From Serpula lacrymans var. lacrymans S7.9 (Eukaryota; Basidiomycota; Agaricomycetes; Boletales; Serpulaceae): DNA of 64,000 nucleotides. Positions 48,683 to 64,000 of the stretch are shown in pieces. Numbering within the stretch: the stretch's first letter is position 1; each line of letters starts with the position of its first letter. The notes under the pieces are model-generated. The model saw only the letters and a list, made by a program, of their open reading frames with translations. It made no database searches and had not been told where the DNA came from. Location: positions 318,060-382,059 of the forward strand of contig NW_006763309.1 of assembly GCF_000218685.1 (NCBI RefSeq), in the 5' to 3' direction. Both the position numbers and the translations under genes were made by a program.

Positions 48683-51600
48683 ATGTCTTCTCCGGTTGGA
48701 GACCCTGTAAACCCACAAATTGAAGAAGATGATCCAATGGGCTCTACGAGAGACGAGGAGGAGGGAGGTGATGCAACAATGGCAGACGGTAACGGGGTTT
48801 CCGACGACAGTTCTGAAGAGGCGGAGGACGACGAGGAAGAGGCAAAAAGGATAAGAGAAGGTTTCATTGTAGATGAGGACGAGGACGAAGATGATGAAGA
48901 TGATGAACGTCGCAGGCGAAGAAAGCGCCGTAAGAGAAAACATCGACGACGAGGTGAGTTTCCAGGTTTTGCCCTTTTGACCCCTTCGGTTAAATTATCA
49001 ACAATGTTACTTAGCAGAAGAGGAAGATGAAGTTTTAGAGGAAGACGATCTCGAACTTCTGGAAGAAAACACTGGGACTTCTTTCAAAAACCGTCTGACG
49101 CGTCTCCGCCGTGGTCGTGAATCAGGTTCTCCCCCAGCTGCATCTTCGTCAAGGCGAAAAGCTGTGTTGGAATCCTCGGACGATGATTTGGATAATGATG
49201 ACCTTGATTTACCACAGGTACATGATATCCAGCGTATATGGGATGACGAGAGGGCAGGTGGTCGTGAGGATGAAGAAGACTTGGACGATATGGACAACTT
49301 TATTGAATACGAGGACGATGAGGAGGGCGCAGGAGCAATGGACGAAGTTGAGCGAGAAGAGAGGAGGAGGGAAAGGCGGAGGCTTGAAAAGGAAAGACGT
49401 AGGGCTTTGGGCTCTCGACCGGAGTTAGATGGGATCGATGCCAAGTGAGTCAATATCATGTACTCGTAAGTTCTTGCAGCTCATGAATGTTCATATAGTG
49501 CTTGGAGCGAAATCCACGAAATTTTCGGTGATGGTCATGAGTATGATTGGGCGTTGGTTGATGAAGAGGCGGAGCATGAGGAGGAACACTTGAAGCATGA
49601 GATGAAATACCAGGATGTATGTTCTTATCTGTGGGGAACAGTTCACCTAGATGCTAACTGTGACTTCAGGTTTTTGAACCGTCTGAGATCCGTGCGCGTA
49701 TGTTGACAGAAGACGATGATCTGATACGAGCCCAGGATATCCCTGAACGAATGCAACTGGCAACATCATCTCTATCCCAATCCTCCACTTTGTCTCTCCA
49801 TACAACCATCACGGAAACTGATCTGGACGACGCGGCTATGTGGGTTACAGTTCGCTTATCATCCAGAAAAACGCGAGACTTCTTCAGTCCAGATGGTCCA
49901 TACAATAAATATCGTGAACCTCTTGTCATGGCGGTCTCCTACGCGTTAAGGTACCTGTTGATTCAGGAGTTTGAGGTACCTTATATATGGACGCACAAAC
50001 GAGATTACATAACGTATTTCAATCCTCAAGAAATGCGAACTCAAGTGGAGCTCATCAGCCTTTCCGAACTTTGGCGCATTTACACATTAGGACAAAAATA
50101 TCGATCGCTGGTGGAAAGACGAAATGCGCTTGCATCTCTGTACGCTCGTCTCGGTGTAGAGGATCAGTACTTCACTGAGCACATACGAGCGAAAATTGAT
50201 AGTGTCGAAGTGGTAGCAGATGCAACCGAGTGGCTTGCGATGAAGTACAAAGCTAAAAAGCAGGATACATATGATTTCCACTTTCATGATGACGATGAGC
50301 ATCATGAGACGAAGAAACGTAAAATTCCTAGTCGCACATCTGCTTATGAGGTGGCAAAAAAGAGTGTCGTATCAAAGTTGGCTGATGTACGTATTTCATG
50401 GTTGACTTGACTCCAGCTGACTTAGCTCGGTGATGCAGGGCTTTGGTATTCGGCCTCACGAAATAGCACAGAATTTTATGAATGGTGATCACGCGCATTT
50501 TGTGGATGATCAAGAACTCAACCCCGTTGCTTACGCGGAGCAGTTCATGGACCCAGAAGTCACCAACGATCAGCCTCCTGAAGAACTTCTTCGCCGAGCC
50601 CGTATGATTCTCGCCACTGAAGTGGGCAAAGATCCTCTGCTCAGACAAGAAATGCGGATGATGTTCAAAAATGATGCTCAGATATCTGTCTTACCAACCG
50701 AAAGGGGAGTGAACAAAATTGATGAACATCATCCATACTTTGTGCGTTTCTCTCGGTATTTTATCTCGGATATGGGCTTATCGTTGACCTGCAACCTCTT
50801 AGAATTTCAAATATCTCTACCATAAAAACATCAATCAGATGCTGGACACATCTCAGTTCCTACATATAATTGCAGCCGAAGCAGATCATTTAGTTACTGT
50901 TTCTATCTTCCTCCCCAGTGAAGCTAAAGCACAATTTGAACGCAGACTCAACGATGCATTTGCTTCTGATAGTTATAGTGACACAGCAAAGTCATGGAAT
51001 GAGGAACGCGCTCGAGTAGTACAAGAGACTATGGAGAATCATCTTATTCCTGTCGGCGTCAAATGGGCTCGGGAATGGGTGAGAGAGGAAGTGGAAGATG
51101 CCCTTGCGAATCGATGCGGTGGCATCCTTAAAGATGTATGCACTATCCTTCATGCCAGATTACTACACATGAACTAACTTCCTTTTAGCGCATTGATGTA
51201 GCTCCATTCATCACGGCAGACATGAGACCTGGTGATACTGCATCTGTCCTTGCAATGTCATGGGGAAAGGGTGATCCGCAGAAAGATGCCATAACGGTTG
51301 TCTTTTTGGATGAAGCAGGTCGGCTTCGAGAGCATACTAAAATCGATAACTTGGTCGATACGGAGACCCGCGACGAATTCGTCGATTTATTACGAAGGCG
51401 TCGACCTGATGTCATCGCAATTAGTGGTTTCAGTATGGCCACGACCAAGTTAGCTCAGCGCGTCAAAGACATCGTCCGAGGGAAGCCACAGGACGAAACG
51501 GCTGCACCAGACGGATGGGGCGCCGATCCCAAGGATTCGAATGAGCAAGCCTTCAACATTCCTGTGATCTATGTTTCTGATGAGGTGGCACGCATATATC

Positions 51601-54030
51601 AACATAGCAAGCGAGCTGGGGAGGAGTACAGTGCATTGTCTCCTATAGCCAAGTATTGTGTGGGACTAGCTCGATACACCCAAAGCCCAATGAACGAATA
51701 CGCTGCCCTCGGCGCCGATATCAGTGCTATTATGTTTGAGGATGAGGATCAACATCTGGTATGTTTTTGGTCATAGGGAAAGTAAACGTTCGCTAATTCA
51801 GTTATTCAGATCCCTAAAGAGAAGTTGTTATTTGCGCTCGAGCGTGCTCTCGTTGATGTTACCAACAAAGTTGGGGTTGATATCAATCGTGCCGTCAATG
51901 ACTCGTACTACCAGAGCCTGCTTCCTTTCGTGTGCGGGCTTGGGCCAAGGAAATCGCAGTCCTTGGTGCAGAAAATTGCTGGAATCGTAAGCTAATTCTA
52001 TAAACTGTGTATACTATCACTCATTACATTCTTCTTCAGGGAGGACATCTCGTAAATCGAGACCAATTCATCAAGGCAGGCTTGTTGACCACCAATATTT
52101 TCCTGAATGCTTCTGGTTTCTTGCATATATCCCATGATGCTGAACTGAAGCCCACGAAAAATCGCCACATTGATGATGACGTTCAGGATCCCCTGGATTC
52201 TACCCGCATACATCCAGAAGACTACGAGTTAGCCCGCAAGATGGCTACAGATGCCCTTGAACTAGATGAGGAAGATATTCACGATGAGCACCCATCACAT
52301 GTCGTCTCTCTTATCATGCAGGACGACGACAACGAAAAGAAGCTCAACGAGCTCAATCTCGTCGAGTTCGCCGTCAATATGTTTGAAGCCAATGAAGATC
52401 GCAAAAGACATACTTTGAATGACATTCGCGAAGAACTTCTCAAGCCACTATCAGAGCAACGTAAACCATTCCCAACTCTTCAACCTTGGGATATATTGAC
52501 CATGCTTAGTGGCGAGACTCGCCGCACATTACGCATGGGCCTTATTGTTTCAGTCCTCGTCTTACGAGTAGTCAAGCAAGATTTTGTGGTCGTTCGTCTT
52601 GATTCAGGAGTAGAGGGGGTCATCAACGTTGGGTATATGAGTGATGAAGGGAATATAGCCCCCGCGAGTATTGTCAATAAGGGTCAAACTATTCAAGGTG
52701 TCGTCGTTGAAGTCAAACTGGACCTGACCCAAGATCAATTCCTCGTCGAGTTGTCAGCTCGGCCTAATGATCTGGCAGCTGGTGACGGTCTTTTCCGAAA
52801 GGTCAAACATGATGAGATGTGGAATGTTCAGCAGCACGAGCGGGATTCAGAAATGCAGGCACGGAAAAAACGAGCGAAGGTAGATCAAACAAGGCGGGTC
52901 ATCAAACATCCCAATTTCCATAATTTCAATGCCAATCAAGCCGAGAACTACCTGGACAAGCAACAAAGGGGTGACGTAGTCATCAGACCATCTTCCAAAG
53001 GTGCCGATCATCTTGCTGTGACATGGAAAGTGGACGAAAAGCTTTACCAGCATATTGGTGCGTAGTAAATCAACTTCAACTTCGGCTATGTATGGGCAAA
53101 TGTCTGATCTTCATAACAGACGTGACAGAAATCAACATAGACCCCACCGGACAAGGCGTTGGTGGCCTGCTTGTTGTTGATGAAAAGCATCAATATGCTG
53201 ATCTCGACGAGCTTATCGTCAATCATGTACAAGCAACAGCGCGCCGCGTAGAAGAACTCATGGCTCATGAAAAATTCAAGCATGGGTCTGAAGACGAACT
53301 ACGTGCGTTAATTTACTATACTTTGAGACCAGGTAGCTGAATACGGTTCACTGTTGCAGATTCATTCTTGAAGAATTTTGTTATGGCTAATCCCGCCAAA
53401 AGTATATATGGTTTTACCCTAAACCGCAGGAAGCCTGGCCATTTCAGCTTATGTTTCCTAGCCAACAAAGGTTCTACTGTTCAGACATGGGTATGTATCT
53501 ATTCTGTAGTCATGCATGTCAAACTAAGCACGTCCCTGCAGCCCGTTCGTGTTGCCCCGGAAGCATATTATCTTTTTGAGGCGACTGCTGCTGGAGTTCC
53601 TGAGCTATGCGATGCTTTCAAAGTGAGGTAAGATGGTGTCGCCATTACGTACATTTTATTCGCCCCTGACAATGACAATAGACATCTGCATCAATCTCAA
53701 AACTTGGGTGGTGGCGCTGGCGCTGGCGGAAAGACACCTTATGGTGCTGGTGCGCGTACTCCCGCTCGCACCCCGGGGCATGCTACTCCTGGACACATGT
53801 CTGTTCGTCAAGTTGGGAGGACCCCAAACCCATACGGGGGTCAAACTCCAGCTCCCAATGCACCTCCTCCTTCCAACTTTGGAATGCCACCATCGTTCGG
53901 GTACCAGACACCATCCGCGTTTTCACGGTCTAGCTTCAATCCATCTGCGAGTGTACCTCCAGGGATGAACCCTCAGCGTGCAGCCATGATTCAAAATCAG
54001 GGATCCTGGGGCAATGGTAGTGGATGGTGA
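48683..54030 (+). CDS. SPT6: Transcription elongation factor Spt6
   Basis: Histone chaperone and elongation factor travelling with RNA polymerase II, roughly 1,500 residues here. It begins [18 protein letters not shown] with a very acidic N-terminus ([12 protein letters not shown]) including a basic patch [14 protein letters not shown]. The core shows the helix-hairpin and YqgF-like parts ([38 protein letters not shown]), [17 protein letters not shown] and INASGFLH-like [10 protein letters not shown]. The S1 domain is at about 52540-52780 ([20 protein letters not shown]), and the tandem SH2 at about 53150-53630 ([20 protein letters not shown]). The C-terminus is a TP/GGxTP-rich tail ([16 protein letters not shown]), a likely phospho-regulated region. 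About twelve introns. The start is the first ATG after a 201-bp divergent promoter. Confidence 0.93.
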
Positions 54031-54310
54031 TATGGAGCGACGTGAACGGTGTTATTACCTTTGTTCATTATACATCTAATTAGTCTACCCCATTTTGTTT
54101 GTGAGATTAGTGATTGGCGCACAAATGTAAAGTAACCGCACGACACAGACGTTTGAGTTGTCTTACAGCCATAGCTTTAAATTTGTAGAAGAACCATGAT
54201 GGATTGTGTCACAGGAAGCTGCGCGGACTCGCCTTAGTACTAGTATTATGCCTCCCAGCATTACTGCGCCGCACAGCATTGCCACTACGACTTAAACGTA
54301 CACGACATCC

Positions 54311-55165
54311 ATGTCTTCAGATATCGAGATGGACGATTTGAAGAACCCTAGTTCAAGACATGCTCACAATGGACAGGACAAGTCTATAAACGAATCCCAA
54401 AACGACACAGAAGATCTGAGAGACGGCGGTAACAGTCCTGAGTCGTTATGGGCTTGGATATCAGCCATTTGGTCTGTCTCGTCACTTATCCCACAATAAA
54501 GTAGAGTTCGCATTGAATTTTATGGTATTTACAGTCTCTTTATTCTTTCGATATTCTTGGTCCTATTTCCCCGCCTGGTGTTGTTCATGTCGCAAACTTC
54601 TTCAGATAGGACCTTGCTTACCCCTTTGGAGTCCTATCTCTCTTTGCACCTCGGTCTCCTATTAGGAGCAATATCAATCACCCTGGTATTGACGGTACGT
54701 ACTTTCTCGTCCGACATAAGCACTATTCTCAACTACAAGTTATACCTATGCCCCTATAGATTCCTAATTCGCTTCCCTTCATCGACTCTCAGCAGGCGGA
54801 TAAATCACGTCATCCTCTTTTAGTTCCTATCACTTCTTGCTCCCTTCTGACAGCTTTTCTGTCCTACAACACAAATTCAGTTGGGTCAGTAGCATCTATT
54901 AACTTTTTAGTTGCAGCCGTAATAGGGGTGTTTGGGCTATGGACAGTGCGTTTACCATCTACTCCAGTACTTTGCAGTATTTTTCTGAACGTTACCTTTG
55001 CTTCATTAAATGTAGATCCTCTTTGGGAGCTCATCTGCTATCTCGCGCAAAACTGGAGCTGATAAACATACATCTTCATTTATTTTCGGTAACGTAAACG
55101 CAGCCTCAGTCCAGAAGAAACTATGGAAAAAGAAACGAAGGGGTGCAGCAGAGAAGCAATCTTGA
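54311..55165 (+). CDS. Small multi-pass membrane protein, function unknown
   Basis: Four exons. A hydrophilic N-terminus ([19 protein letters not shown]) precedes [12 protein letters not shown] and then hydrophobic stretches [47 protein letters not shown] and [20 protein letters not shown], so three or four membrane segments are likely. The tail is basic ([20 protein letters not shown]), which would lie in the cytosol. Splicing restores one frame throughout, with GT-AG introns at about 54470-54531, 54694-54760 and 54951-55015, supporting a real gene. I do not recognise the family. The basic C-terminus and size would suit an ER or Golgi protein, but that is a guess. Confidence 0.7.
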
Positions 55166-55311
55166 AATTACCATAGTCGTGCCAAGTTAATTATCTTATA
55201 TATACTCTACGATACTGCAGACTCTGTCGCTGATTACTGCATGAGAATGTACATGAGATGCATTATGACAGTGATGATTGTACATAAGGGATAAGTAAAC
55301 TCTCCCGTGGG

Positions 55312-57528
<2,217 letters not shown>

Positions 57529-57607
57529 TATAAGTGTACAAACGATAAGAAAGCGTCGTGAGAATTCCCTCAGCCCAGTTGCAGACCCAGACTATATGCT
57601 GGCTTAA

Positions 57608-60140
57608 ATGGCGCACAGTGACTCTGAAGGAGAAACCATAGATGACCTCGAATTCGAGACAAGATCAACAGATGCTGAAGGCGAAGAAGATGCTGATATC
57701 GACGAAGACATTTTGGATGCTTTAGAGGGCGGCGTGGAGGAAGCATCAGAGGCAGACGACGTGCGTTTGCATGCGAATTCTCGTCTGGCTATACGACTTG
57801 CCTAAAATTTGTCGCAATATCAAGGACTCTCCTTCAGAGGACTCAGACGATGATGGCGACGAGGACGACGAGGACGACGAGGAAGAAACATCCCCACCTT
57901 TACCACTAGATGCTGAGTCTAGTGGACCCCCTTCATCCACCCTCGGCCCAGTTCCACCTTCCAATAAGTCAGAACGTGCAACCTCACGATCCTCTCAAAT
58001 AGAAGGTATCGATTTATTTTTCGTATATACATGCATTCACCTTATCTCGGACGCAAGGGTCGCATACTCCTAAAACTCGGAAACGTTCAATCTCTCCCGC
58101 TCAGGTCAGGAAGAGGACGCTACTTTCTTCTGTCACCTCCAAAGCATACCTGCCTCGCTCTTACACGGTCGAGGCGATATGTGCTATCCCTCACCCAGTC
58201 CCGACCCATGCTCTCGCGTCTTCATTTTGTATGTCTCATCTTCTTACTGGCTCGGATGACGGCTACATACGCGACTACGATATGTTTTCGGCTGTCAATG
58301 GCAAAGTAACTTTGACTGCCCCTCAGAGACATCACTGTGGTGTAGTGGAGGGCAACATGAAAGCAGGACAGATAAGATATTGGTGGGAGAATCCCGACCT
58401 ACCCAATTACAGCGGAGGTGTTCCGGTAGCCAACGAGCCTTCCCTCTCACCGGTTTATAGTCTTGCCATGCATTCTGATGCACTCTGGTCGATCGCTGGC
58501 ACCAATGTACGCACCATGTATGATAAGGCCATCTTTGACGCGCATAGCTGACATGCTGTTTCGATCCCTTAGCGTGGACATATTAATATGTTCACTGTGC
58601 GTCATGAACCAGGTCGACTCTTCTATGTGATACCAAATGCGCATCGCGGGCCTATATCAGCTCTTTCTTTGGACCATAACGAAAAAGGTCTTTTCAGCGC
58701 AGGTTGGGATGGTGAAGCTATTGTCAGTACTGTTCATTATCCATACAGCATCCAGCTCATCGGTTTCAAACTTCCAGCAATGGGATCTTAACACTGGACA
58801 ACTGGTACGAAAGTTCACAGTCCATGGCGCACAACTTGTGAATATCGCTGTGAGACCGCTGGGTACTCCATATTATGGCATAAGTCCAACATCCTCCGCG
58901 GAACCAGATGGGGCTCCTTATTCTTACCACGACGCGGGATACTCATTTCCTTCTGGTCAGAATGATTCCGAGGCTCCGCAAGAGAAAAGTATAGCTCCCG
59001 ACATTCTACCCGAGGGAGTTTCCGATAGTGCCGAAACAGCTCAACCTTCGAACGCAACAACCGTAAGACAGGCTGCAACTAGTGACCCACAGAATCAAGA
59101 TGCTGATTCGAAATCTGATGCATCTTTCGACCCCCTGTTCGATGATGAACCGGATGCTGATGGAGAACCGGACAACGACAGTGTCAAACTAGAAGGGAGT
59201 GTAGCGCGTGACCAACTTCCACAGAAAGACTCAACGATGAACCCTGCAAGTGTCCCACCGAATTCTAACATAACGGGAGCAAATCCTGTCAATAATTTGC
59301 ATCCGCCATCGCAGACAATGGGACGGACATCTACGGTATCAGCTGCGCCTCCAAAAAATGCGCCTCCTGCGTTTGATCCCTCGATGTCCGCTACGTTCTC
59401 TCCGGACATACTCATGACTGCGGCGATTAACGGGCAGATCTTACTGTGGGACAGAAGGGTAAACTCAGCAGGACAAGGGGTAGGGAGATTGTGGAACCAT
59501 GAAGCTCCACCCTGGTGTGTCTCAGTAAGTTTGTCTAATTACTTTTCATTGTATTAGATGACATAGCAATATATACGTAGGCGTGTTGGTCTACCGATGG
59601 TTCTCAGATCTATATTGGTAGACGTAAAGCAACATTGGATGTATGGGATATTCGGCAGTTAGGTCGATCTGGGCCTGCTGGCACCCCAAGGCTTTTAAAG
59701 ACGTTACGAAATCCTCCCAGCTCAGGGGCAGTCTCCTGTGTCGTACCTTTTCCGGACGGGCGTCACATCGCCTGGTGAGTTAGGTCACGCTCGAGAATAA
59801 AATCATTGGACTTGGTTGAACACATTGGCCCAATTAGTGCATCGTCAGACAACATTCGATTATGGAATGCAGCTGAAGCTGGCGAAAGCGAAGGCATTGG
59901 GAAATCGAAGAGTGGCGTCCAATTCAAAATCATACCTGGGCATCATGGGGGGTTTGTGTCACAGATGGGTGAGTGGTTAATTTCACGCTTGGATGTGGAT
60001 AAAGTGGAGGTGACGGTGTGTTTGTTGTTGAAGTTGTAGATCCGGGAGCTCGTTTCCTGGTGAGTGCGAGCAGCAATCGGGGATGGCACGGTGAATCTAC
60101 TCGAACGGTGTTTGTACACGACATCAAGGCGGTTCAATAG
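57608..60140 (+). CDS. SPT8: SAGA complex WD40 subunit Spt8
   Basis: WD-repeat subunit of the SAGA coactivator that contacts TBP. It starts MAHSDSEGETIDDLEFETRS and has a strongly acidic N-terminus with [11 protein letters not shown]. After an intron come TVEAICAIPHPVPTHALASS, MSHLLTGSDDGYIRDYDMF, then IRYWWENPDLP, FTVRHEPGRLFYVIPNAHRG, FSAGWDGEAI and QWDLNTGQLVRKFTVHGAQL. A long disordered acidic insert follows (about 58920-59400). The last repeats are ILLWDRRVNSAGQGVGRLW, STDGSQIYIGRRKATLDVWD, SSDNIRLWN and FVHDIKAVQ. About seven introns. The block order is that of Spt8 proteins. Confidence 0.87.
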
Positions 60141-60437
60141 AAATGTCTGTTGTGTCATGGCGTGTATGGAATGGCATCACGCGCTGGGCTGAAGTGCACA
60201 AATGCAGAGGTCATATAGCCAACCATGGGACGCGCTTTGAGTAAGATTAGAATTGTACTATTTCAAATGCAGGCAGATCTGGCAGTAGATCCCACGGTAT
60301 AGCCGCAACTTAATACAAACGTTGTATGCACATGGGCAAGTCGTTATAGCCTCTCGTTACGAATAGTAAGAATATAAGAAGAACTTGGGCCTAGCTGACA
60401 GCACTATGTGATCTGCTTGGCCCTGGCTTCACAGCTC

Positions 60438-61788
60438 ATGCGTCTCAACTACCCAGTCGTATTCCCCCTCAACCAGATAACATACGTCGGTGAAGATGAC
60501 TCCCGTTTTTTCTGCCACCTCCATGGCAGAAAATTCAATGTCCTTAACACCCGTTATATGCTTCCCTCAGATGAAGAGGAAGTCAGAGTAAGCAAAAATT
60601 CCTTTTCGTTCAGGAATCAGAAATCCATCTCTCGCTCTGTAGCGCTCTGAGCTCCACCATCGAATGCTCCAGTTCCTCTTCAATGGGAACAACTACGTCG
60701 GTCCCGTAAAAGATGTCCTCAGCGGAACTGCCAGAGAGGCCAGCGGCGGCGCTCCCGAGCGTCGTCGAGTCCTCGACCTAGGCACTGGCGGTGGGTTCTG
60801 GTGAGTGTTTTTCTGGCATGTTCCACGAGCTCATGTGAATTTGATGTCTTCTGGGAAATTGAAACGTAAAGGGCTATTGACATCGCTGACGAATTCCCTG
60901 AAGCGGAGGTAATTGGAGTTGATCTCGCTCCCATCCAGCCGAGGTAAGTAAGCAGCCAGTATGTGTGCACGACAGCGATACTGAGATATCCTTCTAGAGA
61001 GGTCCCGGAAAACTGCACGTACGTCTTCATCCATCGACGTTCTTACCGCACACTCTTGATAGCGTAGCTTCGAGCTTTGTGACTTAGATCAATGGCATCT
61101 GCCATATCCCAATGAACATTTCGACATCGTTCATGCTAGGTTTATGCACACGGGAGTAAGTGCATGTTACTGCCTCTGTTCCATCTGTGCTCTCAGCACT
61201 TGAGTTTCGCAGATCGAGCATTATCCCCGATTCCTCCACGAAATCGCCCGCATGCTCCGCCCAGGAGGTCTCGTCGTCCTGATCGAACCAGATACTGAGC
61301 CTATTGCAGATGGAAAAACTGCTTCTGAATACGCTCGCTCAGGCCACCCTTCCGGAATGCGTGGATGGTTCACATTGTGGGAAAGCTACCGACAGTGTCT
61401 GCGTGACAAAGGCATCGACATCAATGTCCCCCGAGAACTTGCTTATCACCTTTCTGGAACGGGCGCGTTTGAACGCGTTGTGTCACAGGAAGGCAACATA
61501 CCCATTGGATTTTGGCCTAAAGGTTGGCATTCATTTTTTTTCCCCCATAAAATTTCCAATTTATTCTGACATTGTCTTACATTAGATCCTGTTGCACTGA
61601 GCATTGGACAGTTGGCATGGATGGACTTCGACATCTTGCTTCCAGCTATGAAACCACTTTTCATTGCTTCAGGCATGCGCGAATGGGAGGCCAAGAAACT
61701 AATTGAGGACGCTCATCAGGACCTTTACTATCCCCTTGTCAGAGCTTCGAACCGACTGCATATCGTTCATGCGTTTAAAAAACCTTGA
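60438..61788 (+). CDS. SAM-dependent methyltransferase (class I, fungal LaeA/TAM-like)
   Basis: The first in-frame ATG (60438) gives MRLNYPVVFPLNQITYVGED; the frame opens farther up only at a GTG. FCHLHGRKFNVLNTRYMLP is the usual lead-in of fungal methyltransferases of this group. Motif I is VLDLGTGGGFWAIDIADEF, then EVIGVDLAPIQP, FELCDLDQWHLPYP, HFDIVHARFMHTG and the motif ARMLRPGGLVVLIEPD. Exons are short, with five or six introns around 60-70 bases. It ends LHIVHAFKKP. The group contains secondary-metabolism regulators and small-molecule methyltransferases, and substrate cannot be inferred. It is not close to the siderophore genes. Confidence 0.82.
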
Positions 61789-62286
61789 GTTCTAACTGTT
61801 TGTTTACGATCTGTCATGAATTACGGTCTAAAATGTACTATTTGAACTTGTAAAAGTATGATATCGTAGAGCCTCACGTTGGAGTGTATAATACACAGCA
61901 TCGCACATCAATATTAGGGATTCTATTGTCGTCTTCTGCATTTGCTGTGCGGTGGCTTTGTGTTTCATTTATGTCAGAAAGCTGCATGACCCTGATCAAA
62001 CCCACCAGGCTCAACTGTCAAACTTGTGATGGCGATCATGCGACAGATGTGAAAAGCAGTTGTATCAACCTCCGTTCCTTCTAGTACACAGAGGAGCGGC
62101 CACCACCAATACCGAAAAGTACAGCACGAAGTACAACCACATAGCACCAGCACATCATCAAGACCAACATGAATCACAAAAGAACGGACGGGTCGATAAC
62201 TCGCTTCGGAAAAGAAGTCCACTCTCAACCTCCACAAATTTGACCCTTTCTCTCAGCTTGACATCACAGGCTTTTCACACAAGGTT
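61789..62286. other. Intergenic spacer between convergent genes
   Basis: About 500 bases between the methyltransferase stop and the 3' end of PAB1, holding both 3' UTRs. No gene, repeat or RNA recognised. Confidence 0.5.
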
Positions 62287-64000
62287 TCAATTAGCGGCCG
62301 GAACCTCATCCTTCGTGAAGTCGTGCAATACAGCCAAAGCCTCGTTGACTTTCCCAGCCATTGAATCAGGTGACTCCAAAAGGTGAAGAAGTTCTGCATT
62401 ATCCATTTCCAGGAGCATCCCCGTGATCTTCCCGGCCAACTCCGGCTGTGCGCTGCATTATTACGATACTATCAGTATGAATCAAATAGAAAAACCATGC
62501 GATGCTCACGGAGCGATCTTCATGTAGATGACCTCGCCAAGCATCTGCTTCTGCTCCATGGGAGAAGCATTTGCAAGAGCGCCAGCGGTAAGCGTAGGCA
62601 CTTCAGATTGGGTAGCAGGGGCCTGTGCCGGCGATGTTTGGCCTACAGGGGGTGCACCGGCATTACGAGTCTGGGGATTGAGTTTGTATCCTTGTGGGGG
62701 GCGATTACCCGGAGCAGGTGCACCCGCAGGAGGAGGGCGATTGGGGGGCACAGATCCCTGCGGAGCTCCACCACGAGCAGCTGCACCGTTAACCGATGGA
62801 GGAGCATTAGCACGAGGTATCGGCGCATTCGGATTTGTTGGCGAAGAACCTGGTCCACGAGCAACAGGGGGACGAGGGGCACCACCACGAGGATAGCCAG
62901 GCATGCCGCCGTAACTTTGAGGAGGCTGACCGTAAGGAGGAATGGGCATGCCCCCAGGAACCTGACCATTGCCTGCAGGGTAGCGAGGGCGAGGTGGAAG
63001 CATACCTGGCTGGCCGTACCCCATCATGTTGCGGCCTTGGGGAGGGAAGCTGCCAGGACCAGGTGGATAGTACATAGGACCGTTGATGTAGCCGCCAGGT
63101 ATACCAGCTGCCGCTGCCTGTTGCATGCGAATCTGGTTGCGTTGGGCGATTTGGCTCTCTAACTGTTGCCTACGGACCTCACGGCGTTGGGCGAGAGAGA
63201 CGTACAATGGCTTGGAACCAATCATCTTGTTGTTCATTTCGGCAACTGCCTTAGTTGCTTCATCCGGGGATGAGAAACAAACAAACCCAAAACCTTTTGA
63301 CGTGCTTTTGTCATCGCGCATAACTTTGCAACTCGTGATCGTGCCAAATGGCTCAAATTCGGCACGGAGTTTCTCGTCATCAACGTCATCCTCTAGGTTT
63401 TTTATGTAAAGGTTGACGCCTTGGTATTTGCTGAGCTTTTCCATTTTCGCCTGTTCGTAAGATCTGCGGAGTTCCTCTTCGCGCTCGGCCTTCTTCTGGG
63501 CTCGAGAAACGAAAAGTTTCTTTCCCCTGATGTCAGTGTCGTGAAGGGCGTCGACGGCGCTCTGGGCTTCTTCGTGGTGTTCATAGTTAACGAAACCAAA
63601 GCCCTTGCTATTTCCCTCTTCATCAACCTGAACTATAGCCGAAGTGACATTGCCGTATTTCTGGAACATCTCCTCAAATTCGTCCTGGGTGACAGAGGTA
63701 TCGAGATTTTTGATGTATAAGTTGGTAAATTGAGCTTTCATTTCGTCAAGTTTGGATTGGCGCTCCTATTGAATATATATTTTCATCACCTTGTAAGAAT
63801 AAAGCGCATATATGAACTCACCTTGCGAGATATATGGTACCCAACATATACTTTCTTGTCGTTCAACAACATGCCATTGACAGCTTTGATGGCAGTCTCA
63901 GCGGCTTCTCCGGTCTCGTAATGAACGAAACCGTAACCCTTCGAACGACCATGCTCATCAGTGGCAACTTTGCAGGACAACACATTTCCGAAAGCGGCAA
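62287..64000 (-). CDS. PAB1: Polyadenylate-binding protein Pab1, 5' end outside window
   Basis: Binds mRNA poly(A) tails and promotes translation and mRNA stability. The window holds the C-terminal part: the end of RRM2 ([20 protein letters not shown]), RRM3 ([18 protein letters not shown], then [20 protein letters not shown]), RRM4 ([17 protein letters not shown], then [17 protein letters not shown]), a Pro/Gly/Met-rich linker, and the MLLE/PABC domain. The last intron (about 62455-62510) joins [10 protein letters not shown] to [18 protein letters not shown] and [18 protein letters not shown]. The protein ends DEVPAAN. RRM1 and the start lie beyond 64000. Identity is certain from RRM order plus MLLE. 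Confidence 0.95.

Overview
This window comes from the nuclear genome of a filamentous basidiomycete, most likely a mushroom-forming agaricomycete. Nearly every gene is cut by several introns of about 50-70 bases with GT-AG ends. The proteins are typical of Dikarya: AP-1 beta-adaptin, Rmd5/Gid2, Nsa1, Spt6, Spt8, SRP54 and Pab1. The siderophore synthetase has the single-adenylation A-T-C-T-C-T-C layout described from basidiomycetes. Gene models were joined by hand from short exons, so outer coordinates are firmer than some internal splice sites.

Layout. 1-11.6 kb: 3' part of AP-1 beta (+), OTU deubiquitinase (-), aldo-keto reductase (+), an armadillo-repeat protein resembling SmgGDS (+), a peroxisomal-type enoyl-CoA hydratase/isomerase (+) and a membrane-tailed cupin (-). 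11.6-13.5 kb: a long gene-poor stretch. 13.5-22.5 kb: a transcription factor joining a GDS1-type winged helix to an APSES-like domain, a second gene-poor stretch, and an RRM-Pumilio RNA-binding protein with an apparent one-base frameshift. 23-36 kb: a small protein with an N-myristoylation signature, Rmd5, Nsa1, pirin, an amino-acid permease, Rad54 and Lin1/CD2BP2. 36.9-48.5 kb: the main accessory-type locus, an L-ornithine N5-monooxygenase (-) and a siderophore non-ribosomal peptide synthetase (+) diverging from a 1-kb promoter that carries three copies of a 69-bp tandem repeat, followed by a convergent Rib2-like deaminase. 48.7-64 kb: Spt6, a small membrane protein, SRP54, Spt8, a SAM methyltransferase and the 3' part of Pab1, all housekeeping except the methyltransferase and the unrecognised membrane protein.

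How the genes work together. The monooxygenase and the synthetase form a two-gene hydroxamate siderophore pathway: ornithine is N5-hydroxylated, then acylated by an enzyme not present here, and three units are joined by the synthetase. The neighbouring deaminase looks like the riboflavin-pathway enzyme, and its promoter has a compact set of GATA motifs, the kind bound by fungal iron regulators. A flavin-supply link to the FAD-dependent monooxygenase is therefore a testable idea, not a conclusion. The other genes are mostly independent housekeeping functions.
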